A DNA stretch of 64,000 nucleotides from Zygnema cylindricum (GCA_037447655.1 JBBHKE010003166.1:9635-73634), one strand, 5' to 3'; positions 1 through 11,685 are shown, counted from the stretch's first letter. Translations and numbers: made by a program. The notes: generated from the sequence alone by a model not told the origin.

Positions 1-2448
1 GGTTTTGTTCTTGTATTTTCTCGTGCGCAGCAGCGCTTTTCAACGCGTTGACTTTCTTTTGACGGGGGAGCATACCTGAAGGGAGAGCACAGAAAATATT
101 TTAAAATGACAAAGGTAGAACACTTTCTCCCTATACGGTATCCTTCACGTGTGGTTATAGCCGCTGGTGGGAGAGTACTGAAGCTTTCCAGAGAAAGTGG
201 ATTATTTTTTAATATCACTTTTTGGGGTTTCGTTAAACAAATAAACAAAATCTTTTGCACCCTCGTTCCGGATCAGTTTTTTTCCAATCTAACATACGTC
301 GGTATCTTAGTCAACTCCCACAAGATGACTAAATTTCTTTACACCCTTTTTGCCTAAAAAAAATTGCTGGCTAAAACTCATGTCTGCATACAATCTAACC
401 TTTTTTTGACTAGGCCTTGCTCCCACGTTTTCTAAAACAAATAAACAAATTGCTTTGGGGTTTTTCACTATAATTTTTTATTAGGTGAAAGAGACCTTTC
501 GAAGTCATGAGAGGGTGGTCGCCGATATTGGTGTGCACTTCCTATGGCATATCCCTCTTTCACAAGATGGAAACAGTAAAATTTTATAAAAGACACGAGA
601 GGGAAGTCCATACGAGGGGGCAGTTTTCTTTCAGTTGCGCAACTTTTCGCGACGACGCGTGCTCTTTTATGTTCTTGTTTTGGCTCCGGATGGGGTTTGT
701 TGTTGCTTCCCACACCAACAATTTTGACACTTCGTTTGTCGTCTAACCATTCAAATATGCCGTAAATGTATGTTTGGGTTTGCCTCACTCTCTACTTTCT
801 GAGCGCCTGTATTGTGTGTGTCACTTGCCTATTGCCTTAGAGGGGATGCATTTAGCTTGTTGCTTGCATGGAAAGGATTGTACTATTGTGCACTGTTTGG
901 TTTATGCAACCATAAGAATGGCGCTGAAGTGGGCTACACAATAAAATGATAAGTTTCTCGTATAGTCGCGCCTCCCTCTTACAGTTTTGATCTTCAAAGT
1001 TTTAGAGTTGACTTGGTTATCCTCTGCAAGTCTCGAAAGACCATTGGTGACGTGCTACTCAAAGATCCCAAAAAAACCAAATTTTTGCTCGTGCAATATT
1101 ACATATGCTTCTCGCGACTCAGGAGGCAACGCCTTGGAAGGACGAGACTACGATCACAAATATTGGGTTGATTAGTTAATCCATTTGAGATGGAGATTTT
1201 CAACACTTTAGACAAGTTATTTGATGATTTTTTATGCAATTGTGTGCAAAAAAAAATTGTTCAAGGTGTTTGGGTAGTCATTCACTAAGCCTGCTCACTT
1301 TTTTTTACCGAATCTTAAAGTTGGAATGAATCAGGAAATTACTTGTATGTTATGAAAGAGATTTTGAAAATGTTTTTTTTGACCACCTTTGAGCGTAATT
1401 TGATAGACGGCCAAGTGAGAAAAGAAGAAAAACAAAATTGGTAAGCCATGGGGAATAGTTTTCGAATTTGTGATGTTGACGCCGTCACAATTGAGCTTGA
1501 GGTCACGATGTCACAAACCTGAAGCATCCACAATGTCACAAAAACTAGACGTCTACAACTGTCACAAGTGGTACCTATGACTACAACTATCACATTTCAA
1601 AGTAAACATATTATTTTTGCACAGAACGATTGACAAATTAGTACAGAGAATGTGCACTAAAATATAAAATGCCACCTCAAATTATAGGCTACATGGGCAC
1701 ATAGCCCAACCCATACAAACCATCTTCAAAAGACTTGTGCACATCTTCAGAAGACTTGTACACAGGCTACACTAGTTTCAAGACAACGAATCGATTCGTA
1801 TGGAATTCTATTTGTAGAACACTCTTGTTGTCCTCTTGTCAGGTTTCTAGGCCTTCGCGATGTCAATTCTTTTTGAAATAAAGACTATACTTATGATGCT
1901 TGTAGAAAATATTTTTAAACGCTCGCGTTGCTCAAACCTTTGTCTTTATAGAGTACAGAAGTTGTGTTTACAATGACTTGGTAATAACATGGTCCACACT
2001 TGAAGATTTGAAGTTAAAATTGGTTGGTGTGGAAAATCTTTGGCGATTTTATAATCAAATCTCATCCTACATGTACCACTCAATTTAGATCTTGTGGTCT
2101 ACGAGCTCTACGTGACGGAATATCGTCCAAAGCATAACAACCAGTAATGTTGGCAGTACAGTTACAAAATATCCCAATAAAACTTCACCGTTCGGCAACC
2201 TCCAACGATTAACATACTTGTAAGTACACACGGAGCGGAAGGATGTATCTCTTATGTAATGAAAATATTATAAAGAATGATAAGAATAAGAACTAAGAGT
2301 TGAGGGAATGATAATTGAGAGTGAGAATTGAAATGGATAATTCACAATCACTGTTCAAATGAGAATTGAGAATGAGTATTGAGGATGATAATAGAGACAA
2401 AGTATTGATGAAGAGTATTAAGAAGGAGTATGGAATATATAAAATATA
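1..2448. other. Gene-poor flank, no gene recognised
   Basis: Short open frames occur on both strands but none shows a recognisable domain, signal peptide or continuation. The stretch is AT-rich with homopolymer runs. It holds a small degenerate repeat near 1.5 kb and a tandem CATCTTCA-type duplication near 1.72-1.77 kb. No copy of the Q1 LTR is visible here, although Q1 begins at its right edge. Confidence 0.6.
1483..1595 (+). repeat. Degenerate ~26-bp tandem array (GTCACAA core)
   Basis: GTCACAA or GTCACA recurs at 1483, 1510, 1535 and 1561, with ATCACA at 1589, so spacing is 25-28 bp. The bases between the cores differ, so this is either an old minisatellite or a cluster of short sites. 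Nothing nearby explains it. Confidence 0.5.
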
Positions 2449-2569
2449 ATTGAGAGAGAGAGAGAGACAAGAAGAGAGAGAGATAAAGAGAAAGGGGGAG
2501 ATAGAGTGGGAGAGGGAGAGAGAAAGGGAGGGGGAGGGGGAGGGAGAGAGGGAGATAGCGAGAGAGAGA
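2449..2569 (+). repeat. GA-rich purine microsatellite
   Basis: About 120 bp of GAGA, GGGA and AGAGG runs on the plus strand. It stops exactly at the Q1 primer-binding site, where the end of a 5' LTR should be. A second, unlinked GA tract lies near 19.8 kb. Confidence 0.9.
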
Positions 2570-2633
2570 GGTTATGGGCCTTTCGTCAAGAATTCCTATC
2601 TTCAATGGCCAAAAGTATGCGTATTGGGCGGCG
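2570..2633 (+). pseudogene. gag: Q1 gag, first codons with primer site
   Basis: The frame containing ATG at 2574 encodes a start matching those of other elements here, including the hallmark IPIFNGQKYAYW. The primer site reads GGTTATGGGCC and then diverges. A1 inserted after codon 20 of this stretch. Joining 2633 to 12732 preserves the frame, which shows that the gag at 12.7 kb belongs to this start. Upstream codons that the LTR should supply are missing because the 5' LTR is lost. Confidence 0.75.
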
Positions 2634-3133
2634 TGTAGAAATTGATGGTTCGTTTAGTATTTTCTAGGTCTAAAATAAAATGCAGAAAAGAAGCCAAGGC
2701 AGTCTGCCTCTAACTACTCTCTTCAACTCCCACACTTGTTGTTGTCACTGAAAGTCAAAGATGAAGCTAGAGCCATGGCTGCCTATGCTATCTTCAGATT
2801 TCCAAGTAGTAGATTAGTTGATTTACTAAAAGAAAAGTTGTCAGACACAGTATTTGATCCTAGTACCTACCGGCCGTCAAAGCTGCTGGTAGCCGATTGC
2901 TCTATCCATTTAGTATATGACTAGTGTTAGAGTATATTGTGTTTGATAAATACATAAACATTTCTATGCTGAAAATTCATTTAACAAAACTATTTACACC
3001 ATACATAGGTTCGGCTATGTAATAGTACGGATTAGGGTACGGACATGAAACTAGTACCGCGCATTTGTTTCGATAGCAAAACAAATACCGCGCAGGTATT
3101 TATTACGGCTACGATTAAATCTGCATTTAATCG

Positions 3134-4495
3134 TGTTGTTCTTTGGTCTAAAATAGACCGCAGAAGCGACCCAAACTATCATGCAAAAAGCTAAGCCAAA
3201 AATAGGTCGACGAACAATCATTTGAAATGCATCCTCCATTTAACATACAACAACATTTAGGGTTTCATGGAATAATCAACATAAATAAACCCTATGACAA
3301 CATCTAAGGTTTGATGGAATAATCGACATAAACAAACCCTAGGACAAATGCATAAACAATGCATATCAAACATATATAAAAACATAAATAAATAATAACA
3401 CACAAATGCATCACACATAAACAAGAGTATAATCAAAGTATAATCATTATATCATTCAAAGTGCATGACCTAATCGGCAACCCTAAAATACTACATCTTC
3501 GGTCCCCACTTTACTAACCAGCATTGATGATTAAATTCCTAACAAAGCTCATTCCTATATATACACTTGTGAGCTGTCAATGAATCACTAAGTGTCAAAA
3601 TTACCAAAGTAAATTACATAACTGTCACTAAATCAAACTAATCGTAAGCGTACACCTGAGAGTCAAGCAATCGTAAGGGTACACTTGTCTACAAGTATGA
3701 TATTGTACACACACAAATTAAACTATCAAAACCCTAATTGATCACTTAAATATAAACATCATAATCAACACTAATTTATAATAACACAAAAGACAAAACA
3801 ATGTTACTCCAAATATTTACACCGACGCATCCACATATCCGCGTCATAAGTGACAACTTGCTTAGTCACTCGTAGATAAATCCACATAGTGAACCGACAT
3901 CGTATATGTACGGTCCACCTAATTAACACGTCATCAAACAATATGATCCCTTGGAAATATCGGCGGACGCCATCCGCCTTCCACGTGTACCACGAATCAC
4001 TTGTCAAACAATCCGGAACGTCCAAAAATAAATATCGTGTGATTGACGCGATTTCGCGTCACCACTACATAAAAATCTCGGCGGCCTATATCCGCCGTCC
4101 GTCGCTCTTAATCGGCACCTTTGATGTCGCGCCGCGTGGTCATAAAAATCCACTTGTCGAAACCTCGTACAATCGAAATCATTTTCGTACCGCAAGCGCG
4201 TCCCTTGTAATAAATGCGCTTGTCGCATTTTGTTTCGTACGCCATGCGTACATTTTCACACTTCGAAAATTTCAAATCGGATCGCGAACATTTATATTGC
4301 GCATTCCGCGCCACTCAATTAGTCCTTCACGTACATTTAATTTTCTTCGTACATTTACTCCCCCAATCCGCAAATCAATTCGAACCTCCACACTACATCG
4401 CGTAAATGCGCAGGCACGCGAACACGCGCACGCACGAAACGCTCCGTACGCACGAAACGCTCCGTACGCACGAAACTAAGTTTTCAAAAACAACA
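3134..4495 (-). repeat. N1 3' LTR
   Basis: 1362 bp, nearly identical to 5457-6818. On the minus strand it follows the purine tract at about 4496-4510. The longer open frames inside it occur at the same place in both copies and are LTR sequence, not genes. The U3 side has tandem CGCACGAAACGCTCCGTA units near 4430-4475. Confidence 0.9.
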
Positions 4496-5456
4496 CTCCC
4501 CCGAAAAATTAGTCTCGTGCATCCATGGCGCCACGTCATAAGCTGTCACCAATGTTACCTGCTGTCACACCTGCTTTCAACTGCCTTCTCCATCTTAATC
4601 CTCCAAATGCCTCCGCCAGAATTTTCTCACTTTTTCCACCATCGCTTCCGCTAACTCCACATACCATCTAAATTTCATAATACATAATATATATATTTTC
4701 ATTTTCTTTTCTCTTTTCTCAACAATATCTAAATCCGAAAATTTCCCATAAAAATACATAAATAATAAACTATTTTCCGAAAATCAATTCTACCAATAAT
4801 AAATAAAATTCCAACAAAAATTACCACATTTTCCTCTAACTACCATAACAATTTCCAAAAAATAAAACTTTCCAAATTTTCTAAATTTCGCGACCCGCGT
4901 ACTTAATCCCACAAAATAAAACATTAAAAATAAAAGTAAATAAAATCTACATTCTCTATCCCAATTTTAAGCTCCAATAATGTTACATTTCCCAAAACTA
5001 CCAACAATCTGAAAAATAAAATCTCATAACATCCCATAATTATAGATCCACAAATTCGGATCTTTCACCAAATGCCACAACTCCACCTTTCGGATCTCTC
5101 CCCCAAACGTCGAAACTCCTCCTTCCACATCTCTCCACTAAATGTCAAATCTCCACATTTCGAAATGCTTCATTAAAAATAAACATTTATTTTCCAAAAC
5201 TAAAATATTGATTCTCAAAATAAATCATTTTCATTGAGGGTAGACATTTCGACACTGTCACTAAGTTAACCCTTGGGGCGAAGCAAGATTAAACTCGGCA
5301 CATACCAACACTATGATAAGGCCGATCTCATGGGTACACAGACACCATTACTGCAATACAACCAGCAAGGACAATATTAACCCGCTACAATGCATGTGAC
5401 ACAAACCTATCTCGCCTTAACGTAACATATGATAGATGGGGTGTGGGCCCATAACC
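4496..5456 (-). other. N1 internal region, non-coding, with half-tRNA primer site
   Basis: The 961 bp have no open frame resembling gag or pol on either strand. At its minus-strand 5' end (5441-5456) is GGTTATGGGCCCACAC, directly next to the LTR. The rest is AT-rich with CACATTTCGGATC-like repeats near 5040-5160. Packaging signals are probably here but cannot be located by eye. Confidence 0.8.
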
Positions 5457-6818
5457 TGTTGTTCTTTGGTCTAAAATAGACCGCAGAAGCGACCCAAACT
5501 ATCATGCAAAAAGCTAAGCCAAAAATAGGTCGACGAACAATCATTTGAAATGCATCCTCCATTTAACATACAACAATATTTAGGGTTTCATGGAATAATC
5601 AACATAAATAAACCCTATGACAACATCTAAGGTTTGATGGAATAATCGACATAAACAAACCCTAGGACAAATGCATAAACAATGCATATCAAACATATAT
5701 AAAAACATAAATAAATAATAACACACAAATGCATCACACATAAACAAGAGTATAATCAAAGTATAATCATTATATCATTCAAAGTGCATGACCTAATCGG
5801 CAACCCTAAAATACTACATCTTCGGTCCCCACTTTACTAACCAGCATTGATGATTAAATTCCTAACAAAGCTCATTCCTATATATACACTTGTGAGCTGT
5901 CAATGAATCACTAAGTGTCAAAATTACCAAAGTAAATTACATAACTGTCACTAAATCAAACTAATCGTAAGCGTACACCTGAGAGTCAAGCAATCGTAAG
6001 CGTACACTTGTCTACAAGTATGATATTGTACACACACAAATTAAACTATCAAAACCCTAATTGATCACTTAAATATAAACATCATAATCAACACTAATTT
6101 ATAATAACGCAAAAGACAAAACAATGTTACTCCAAATATTTACACCGACGCATCCACATATCCGCGTCATAAGTGACAACTTGCTTAGTCACTCGTAGAT
6201 AAATCCACATAGTGAACCGACATCGTATATGTACGGTCCACCTAATTAACACGTCATCAAACAATATGATCCCTTGGAAATATCGGCGGACGCCATCCGC
6301 CTTCCACGTGTACCACGAATCACTTGTCAAACAATCCGGAACGTCCAAAAATAAATATCGTGTGATTGACGCGATTTCGCGTCACCACTACATAAAAATC
6401 TCGGCGGCCTATATCCGCCGTCCGTCGCTCTTAATCGGCACCTTTGATGTCGCGCCGCGTGGTCATAAAAATCCACTTGTCGAAACCTCGTACAATCGAA
6501 ATCATTTTCGTACCGCAAGCGCGTCCCTTGTAATAAATGCGCTTGTCGCATTTTGTTTCGTACGCCATGCGTACATTTTCACACTTCGAAAATTTCAAAT
6601 CGGATCGCGAACATTTACATTGCGCATTCCGCGCCACTCAATTAGTCCTTCACGTACATTTAATTTTCTTCGTACATTTACTCCCCCAATCCGCAAATCA
6701 ATTCGAACCTCCACACTACATCGCGTAAATGCGCACGCACGCGAACACGCGCACGCACGAAACGCTCCGTACGCACGAAACGCTCCGTACGCACGAAACT
6801 AAGTTTTCAAAAACAACA
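5457..6818 (-). repeat. N1 5' LTR
   Basis: 1362 bp, the upstream LTR in minus orientation. It starts TGTTGTTTTTG at 6818 and ends AACAACA at 5457 next to the primer site. Unlike the coding families, the frame entering the primer site has a TAG six codons upstream of GTT-ATG, consistent with a lineage that no longer makes gag. Confidence 0.9.
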
Positions 6819-6892
6819 AATCGGACGGCCAAAATGAATGCCGAGACAGCGGAAGAGGATTTTGGCAATTTTTGGTCATCGCCACATCGGAT

Positions 6893-7035
6893 GACACGTG
6901 GTTGAATGACATTGAATCGCGGTATCTCCGGGTTATAAAAAAGCAAATCCGCGTATACCACGTGTCCACATTTAGGCCATGTTGTACGCTATTCGTACCG
7001 AAAGTACACCGCACTTGTACTTTTGTGTACGGAAG
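6893..7035 (+). promoter_or_regulatory. A1 U3 control region: two G-boxes and a GTAC cluster
   Basis: CACGTG occurs at 6895-6900 and 6959-6964, the first inside ACACGTGG. It is followed within about 70 bp by several GTAC cores and a TTTTGTGTACGG motif. The same arrangement recurs in the 3' LTR (12256 onward), at 22413-22575 and in A5 at 63305 onward. G-boxes are plant bZIP/bHLH sites and GTAC is the core bound by SBP-domain factors; use of either here is inference. Confidence 0.55.
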
Positions 7036-7346
7036 AGTAATATGATTGGTTTCGTACATCAGTAGATAGAGTTTGTGAGAGAGATAGGACTTAGAAAAAT
7101 TGGTAGACAGGACCCTCCCTCCCAGAGAGCTTCTGTACAAAAGGTCAAATTTCACCCTCTATAACTTACTGCTCAAGGGAGCAAATTCAAAGATTCTTTT
7201 TGCTATCGACTCAAGGGAGTCTTCCCTTCATAGGGGTGAAGGTGGTCAAAGTTTTTGTCTGCTAGGGTTGTGGTTATTCTTGCTGAAACACAAAGGGGTC
7301 ACGGTTATCCTAGAGGCTTCTTGCAAGCTGTTCATTTTGAGTACAT

Positions 7347-8363
7347 ATGGAGGTTTCAGAGTTTCACGTTATGGGCCCACCCTCTAGGGTACCCATATTT
7401 AATGGAACTGGCTTTATATACAGGGAAAGTATGATGACAGGAGCTCTATGCGAGAAAAGGTTTTGGGGATAGTGAGTGGACGAGTGGGGTGTCCATCAAG
7501 TCTTGGAATCCCTCTAGGGTTTGGAGGAAGGAGATTCTCAAAGAAAGCAGATCCATCTTCAGCGGAGAAGACAAAGGAATGAGAGGTGGTGGACAAAGGA
7601 ACGGAGAAAGAGACGACCCTACCAATAGCAACTGGGTCAGCATTCATGTCACCTATTCGGAGGACCGAGGAGAATGATAGTGATACTTGGGACTTCAACA
7701 ATATGGCGGCGAAGCACTTCATCCCCCGCCATCTTACTCACGGCTTGCATGTCCTTATTTGCCGGTAGAAAGGGCATCCGATCTTTGGATGCCTCTCCTA
7801 CAGATGTACTGAAGTGGTACAATTCAGCAAAAACTGTTGGCTGATCAGAAAGTTAAGGAGTATGTATACAAAGGGGGGAAAATGTTGGATTTTTGCAATG
7901 AGATTGCTACACTTTTCATGGAGCTAGAGAGTGCGGGAAAAGATTTTAGTGAAAAAGAAAAGGTTAACTGTTTAGTGATGAAGTTACCTGATGAGTTCGA
8001 GAACATAGTCAACCGTGTGCACGACTTACCCGACTCAAGGTGGATACGGAACTCAATGGTAGAGATGATTCTTGATCGGGAGAATACAATTGAGATCCGA
8101 AGGGGAGGAAAGACTCGGCAAGCCTTGGCAGCTGGAACCGATTGGAGGAACAAGGATTTTTGCAAACCGGTCGGAAACTATAGGGAGAGGGAGAAGAAAA
8201 ATCAGACCGACGAGTTCGGACCAAGGGCTTCGAAAGGTTTATGTCATTTTTGTAAGAATCTGGGGCACTATATTACGGAGTGCACTAAGCTAACAGAGCT
8301 TCGGTTAAAGGAGGGGCAGACCGGTGGAACCCCGAGAGAAAAGAAAAAGGCCCTTGTGACATA
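7347..8363 (+). pseudogene. gag: A1 gag (capsid and zinc knuckle), broken
   Basis: Gag starts at ATG 7347 in the last codons of the LTR (MEVSEFHVMGP) and reads through the primer site into PIFNGTGFIY. Stops appear near 7460 and the frame shifts around 7.5-7.8 kb. A clean stretch follows from about 7837: YKGGKMLDFCNE, a capsid-like helical region, then zinc knuckle CX2CX4HX4C (CHFCKNLGHYITEC, 8242-8283). The TAG near 8362 corresponds to a Lys codon in A4, so gag and pol were originally one frame. Packaging of RNA is the expected role. Confidence 0.85.
7367..7380 (+). other. A1 primer-binding site (half-tRNA-iMet type)
   Basis: CGTTATGGGCCCAC directly follows the LTR end. It matches the family site GGTTATGGGCCCAC except for its first base. 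The site complements the anticodon arm of initiator tRNA-Met, not the 3' CCA end. It lies inside the gag frame. Confidence 0.8.
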
Positions 8364-8364
8364 G

Positions 8365-8862
8365 GTGCATGAGGCAGAATCTGAGGAGGAGGATGATGAG
8401 CTCTTATTGGATGAGAAGTTGGAGGCAAAAAATGAGGTCGAAATTCCACGAAGGCATAAATGTGCTTATGGTGGATTGAAAGGTGAAGCGGGCTAGATTG
8501 TAGATTGAGGTGCCTCCATGCACATGTGTAAGGATAAGCACCTGTTCACTAAGATAAGAAACATTTCCACCGTAGAGATAGAGTACGGGGATGCGAGGAT
8601 AGTCACTACTACTCTTGTAGGATCGGTAGATGTGAAAGTGCTAGTAGAAGGAAAGACATCTATAGTAAAATTATTCGATGTATTGTTTATTCCGGAACTG
8701 AACAATAACCTCATCTCTACATCTGTATTAGATGATAATGGTTTTTTTACTAGCACTAGGGAAGGACTCTTTACTGCTAGTTTTGAGGAGGTCTATTTCA
8801 TTGTTGAGAAAGGTAGTCAAGGGATGTTTAGGCTGATTTTAAGCAATGAAACAAATAAACTT
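8365..8862 (+). pseudogene. A1 aspartic protease, dead
   Basis: The retropepsin region follows an acidic linker. The active-site segment reads I-V-D-stop-G-A-S (8497-8517): the residue after the catalytic Asp is now TGA, and another stop lies just upstream. The C-terminal half, with DVLFIPELNNNLIS, is typical of copia proteases (normally LHDVLYVPxLxxNLLS). Its role was polyprotein cleavage. Confidence 0.8.
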
Positions 8863-9850
8863 TATTATGCTGGTGTTCATGATATTATGATGTGGCATAA
8901 GAGGCTTGGGCATGTGAATCTAGATAAGTTAAGAAAGATGAAAAAGATGGGAGTGGTGGAAGGGATTATATTCAGTGAGAGTGATGAATATTAGTGATTG
9001 TAGTAGATGTGCTCAAGGTAAAGCACACAGATTACCGTTTCCCAAAACAACCACCTATAAGGGAGAAAACATTATAGATTTAGTACACACACATATATGG
9101 GGACCAGCTAAAGTGCAATCACCAAGGGGGAAGAGATTTATGATGACTATCATTGATAATTGGTCTCGGTATTCCCGAGTGTATTTTTTGAAAAAGAAGT
9201 CATAAGCTCAGGATTGTTTTAGACAATATAAAGCATGGAGCGAAAAACTCCATGAAACTCAAATCAAGACAATAAGGAGTGACCATGGTGGAGAGTATAC
9301 TTCTGACCAGTTTGAGGATTTTCTGAGGGAAGATGGAGTCCAACACCAAAAGACAATTCCAGAAAAACCCGGAACATAATGGGGTAGTTGAAAGATTAAA
9401 TAGGACACTAAGTGATAGTGCTAAAAGTATGCTGTCGGATAAGAAGATAGGAAAAAGGTTTTGGGCAGAAGCAATGAACTGTGCTAATTACCTCAAAAAT
9501 AGAGTTCTTACTTCAGCTATAAAAGATCAAACACCTTATGAGAGATGGACAGGCCGGAAACCAGACATATCTCACTTAAAGGTTTTCGGCAGTCAAGTAT
9601 TCAGTCTAGATACTGATCGGTCCAATTGGAAGCTAGATCCTAAAGGAAAACCGGGATACTTATTAGGATATGATGAGGATGTTAAAGGATATAGAGTTTA
9701 TGATCTAAAAAGGGAAGATATAATCTTAGTAAAGCATCTAGTAGTTATGGATGAAGGAAAGTCTGTGGATCCCTTCAAATATACAAAGTCAGTAAAAATC
9801 AGATTTGAGTCAGAAAATTCCGATGACTTTGAGCTTCCTAACTATCCAGG
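8863..9850 (+). pseudogene. A1 integrase, degenerate
   Basis: The zinc-binding GAG-pre-integrase part reads MWHKRLGHVNLDKL, then CSRCAQGKAHRLPF after a small frameshift near 8990. The first catalytic Asp, normally in HSDVWGP, is His here (HTHIWGP). The second survives in TIIDNWSRY. A stop at about 9203 and a shift precede the third block (GVVERLNRTL). A C-terminal GKPGYLLGYDEDVKGYRVYD domain is intact. With the first catalytic Asp lost, the enzyme would not work. Confidence 0.85.
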
Positions 9851-10129
9851 TTTTAGAGAAGATGACATTCTTGCAGGTACAAATCAGACCGAAAAGGACT
9901 CGGCTGTGGAAACTCCAGTGACAACTCTACCCGAAGCGGAAGACGTGGTGGAAATTGATTCGGAATCAAGGGATAGGGGAGAAGCCGAGTTTGTTCGAAA
10001 GAATCCACGAGAACCATCTATTCCGGCCTCAGATTTTGAGGGGGGAAGGAGAAGTAGCAAAAGACTGCAAGAAAAACAGGTTAATAACAAGGTAACTAAA
10101 CTATCTCATCAAGATGAACCTCAAACTTA

Positions 10130-11090
10130 TGGAGAGGCGATGACTTGTCCAGAAAGAAATCGGTGGAAGACAGCCATCAATGAGGAGATGGCCTCAATTA
10201 TGGCAGCCGATACTTGGGAGCTGGTGGATTGTCCACCTAACCGAAAACCAATCGGTTGTAAGTGGGTTTTCAAATTAAAAATGAACCTAGATAACACAAT
10301 TGAGCGCTATAAAGCCTGATTAGTGGTAAAAGGAATTAGACAAAAGAAGGGTATCGACTACGAGGAAACCTTTGCCCCGGTCGTCAGATTTCCCGCCGTC
10401 TGCTTATTCTCAGTTTGGCAGCAGCGGAAGACATGGAAGTGCACCAGATGGACATCAAGACAGCCTTTTTGCATGGAGAATTGGAAGAGGAGATCTTTAT
10501 GCGACAACCCGAAGGATTTGTGGAGAAGGAGAGGAGAGTAAAGTATGCCGCCTTATAAAATTTTGTATTGTTTGAAACAGGCGCCTCAACAGTGGAATAA
10601 GAAGCTTGATGAGTTTGTTACCAGTCAAGGATACATTCGGATCAGCTCAGATCACTCAATCTATGTTTTTGAAGATGAGGAAGGTGTTATATTTATTGCA
10701 ATTTATGTTGATGATTTACTTGTTTTAAAAAAATCAATGGAAAAATAATTAAACTGAAAACTGATCTTAAGAGGAGATTTGAAATGAAAGATTTCTGGGA
10801 AGTAAAATATATTTTGGGAATTCAAGTAGAAAGAGATAAAAAAAGAAAGATTATAAGATTGACTCAAAATTAAGAAATAAGGAACATGCTTGAAAAATTT
10901 CAGATGGATAAAGCTAATAGTTGTACAACTCCAATGGAGTTAAAGAAGGGAAGTGAGGGGAGTGAGGAAGAAAGAGTCATAGTTTTAGACGAGGAATTAT
11001 CCCCTGAAGAATAGAAGTTCATGTAGACTATTCCTTACAAGCAAGTAGTGGGAAGACTAATCTATTTTATGAATTGTACCCGGCAGGATT
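10130..11090 (+). pseudogene. A1 reverse transcriptase, degenerate
   Basis: The start motif ERNRWKTAINEEMASI and the TWELVDCPPNRKPIGCKWVFKLK block are clear. A stop replaces Arg in YKAR (10318), and frameshifts scramble the region around 10370-10550. The catalytic YVDD is present at 10704-10715, followed by further stops. By eye at least five lesions separate it from an open frame. Confidence 0.88.
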
Positions 11091-11655
11091 TAGCTGCAGC
11101 TGTAGGAGTGCCGAGTAGATGTTAATATTCTCCCACTAAGAGGGATTCGGAGGCAGCTAAAAGAGTCCTTAGATATTTGATAGGAACTAGGGATCTATGG
11201 TTGCATTTGGGTGGGGAGAATACTGACATCACTGCTTGAAGTGATGCCAGTTATGGTGATGTTACGATGAGGAGATGTACTTCTGGATATGTATTATTTG
11301 TGGGTGATGGGGCTTGCTGTTGCAGTAGCTCACAGCAAAAGGTTATTGCTCAGTCTACCATGGAGGCTGCGTATATGTCCTCTTTCTCTGCTGTAAAATA
11401 ATTGATGTGGGTCAAGTCTTAGCTAGGTGAGCTTTGTCACCTTAAAAGTGGTGTGCAGAATATTTTTTGTGATAATCAGGCAGGAATCGCTATTTTTGCC
11501 AATCCTAAACATCCTTTTAAAGCCAAACACATGGACATTAGACTCAGCTTTGTTAGAGAGAAAGTAGAAAATAATATAATCAGTTTAGAGTACCGACCAG
11601 ACAACGCCTGTGCCTTCCCCTAAGCTAATTTTCTGCAGGGAGAAGTGTGGTCTAA
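11091..11655 (+). pseudogene. A1 RNase H, degenerate
   Basis: The order RRCTSGYVLFVGDGACC, AQSTMEA, ELMWVKS, FCDNQA and KHMDIRLSFVREK is the copia RNase H. Stops lie at about 11237, 11400 and 11420. The gene ends at CREKCGLKLK, just before the purine tract that primes plus-strand synthesis. Confidence 0.85.
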
Positions 11656-11685
11656 AATTGAAGATTGACTAGAAAATAAGGGGAG

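Larger units (their letters stand above)
3134..6818 (-). mobile_element. N1: young non-coding LTR retrotransposon
   Basis: This is a complete 3685-bp element on the minus strand: two 1362-bp LTRs around a 961-bp internal region. The TSD AATCG is perfect (3129-3133, 6819-6823). LTR termini are TGTTGTT...AACAACA. By eye the LTRs differ at about five positions, so insertion is recent. The internal region starts with primer site GGTTATGGGCCCACAC and ends with a TTTTTCGGGGGAG-type purine tract, but encodes no gag or pol. It must use proteins from another element; Q1/Q2 share its LTR ends. Confidence 0.9.
2634..7366 (+). repeat. A1 5' LTR, split by N1
   Basis: The LTR begins at 2634, breaks after AATCG at 3133 and resumes after the duplicated AATCG at 6824. 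The left part is U3, with the conserved block at about 2730-2790 and a decayed tRNA-like palindrome near 2838-2880. The right part has two G-boxes, GTAC repeats, the promoter-like zone and the GACTC hairpin (7208-7221). Its last bases carry the gag start codon at 7347. Confidence 0.85.

Noticed and set aside
2348-2605. Leu/Ser/Pro-rich minus-strand protein (also 19726-20026)
   Set aside because: A translation of the GA microsatellite.
3889-4479. Identical 196-codon plus-strand frame in both N1 LTRs (also 6212-6802)
   Set aside because: It lies in an LTR on the strand opposite to the element, its residues are shaped by CGCACGAAACG repeats, and N2 does not keep the frame. Conservation reflects recent duplication of the LTR.
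7100-7387. 95-codon frame in A1 LTR, with homologues at 12493 and 22669
   Set aside because: It recurs in LTR U5 copies but is in a different frame from gag and ends just after the primer site; conservation is explained by LTR homology and the gag start.
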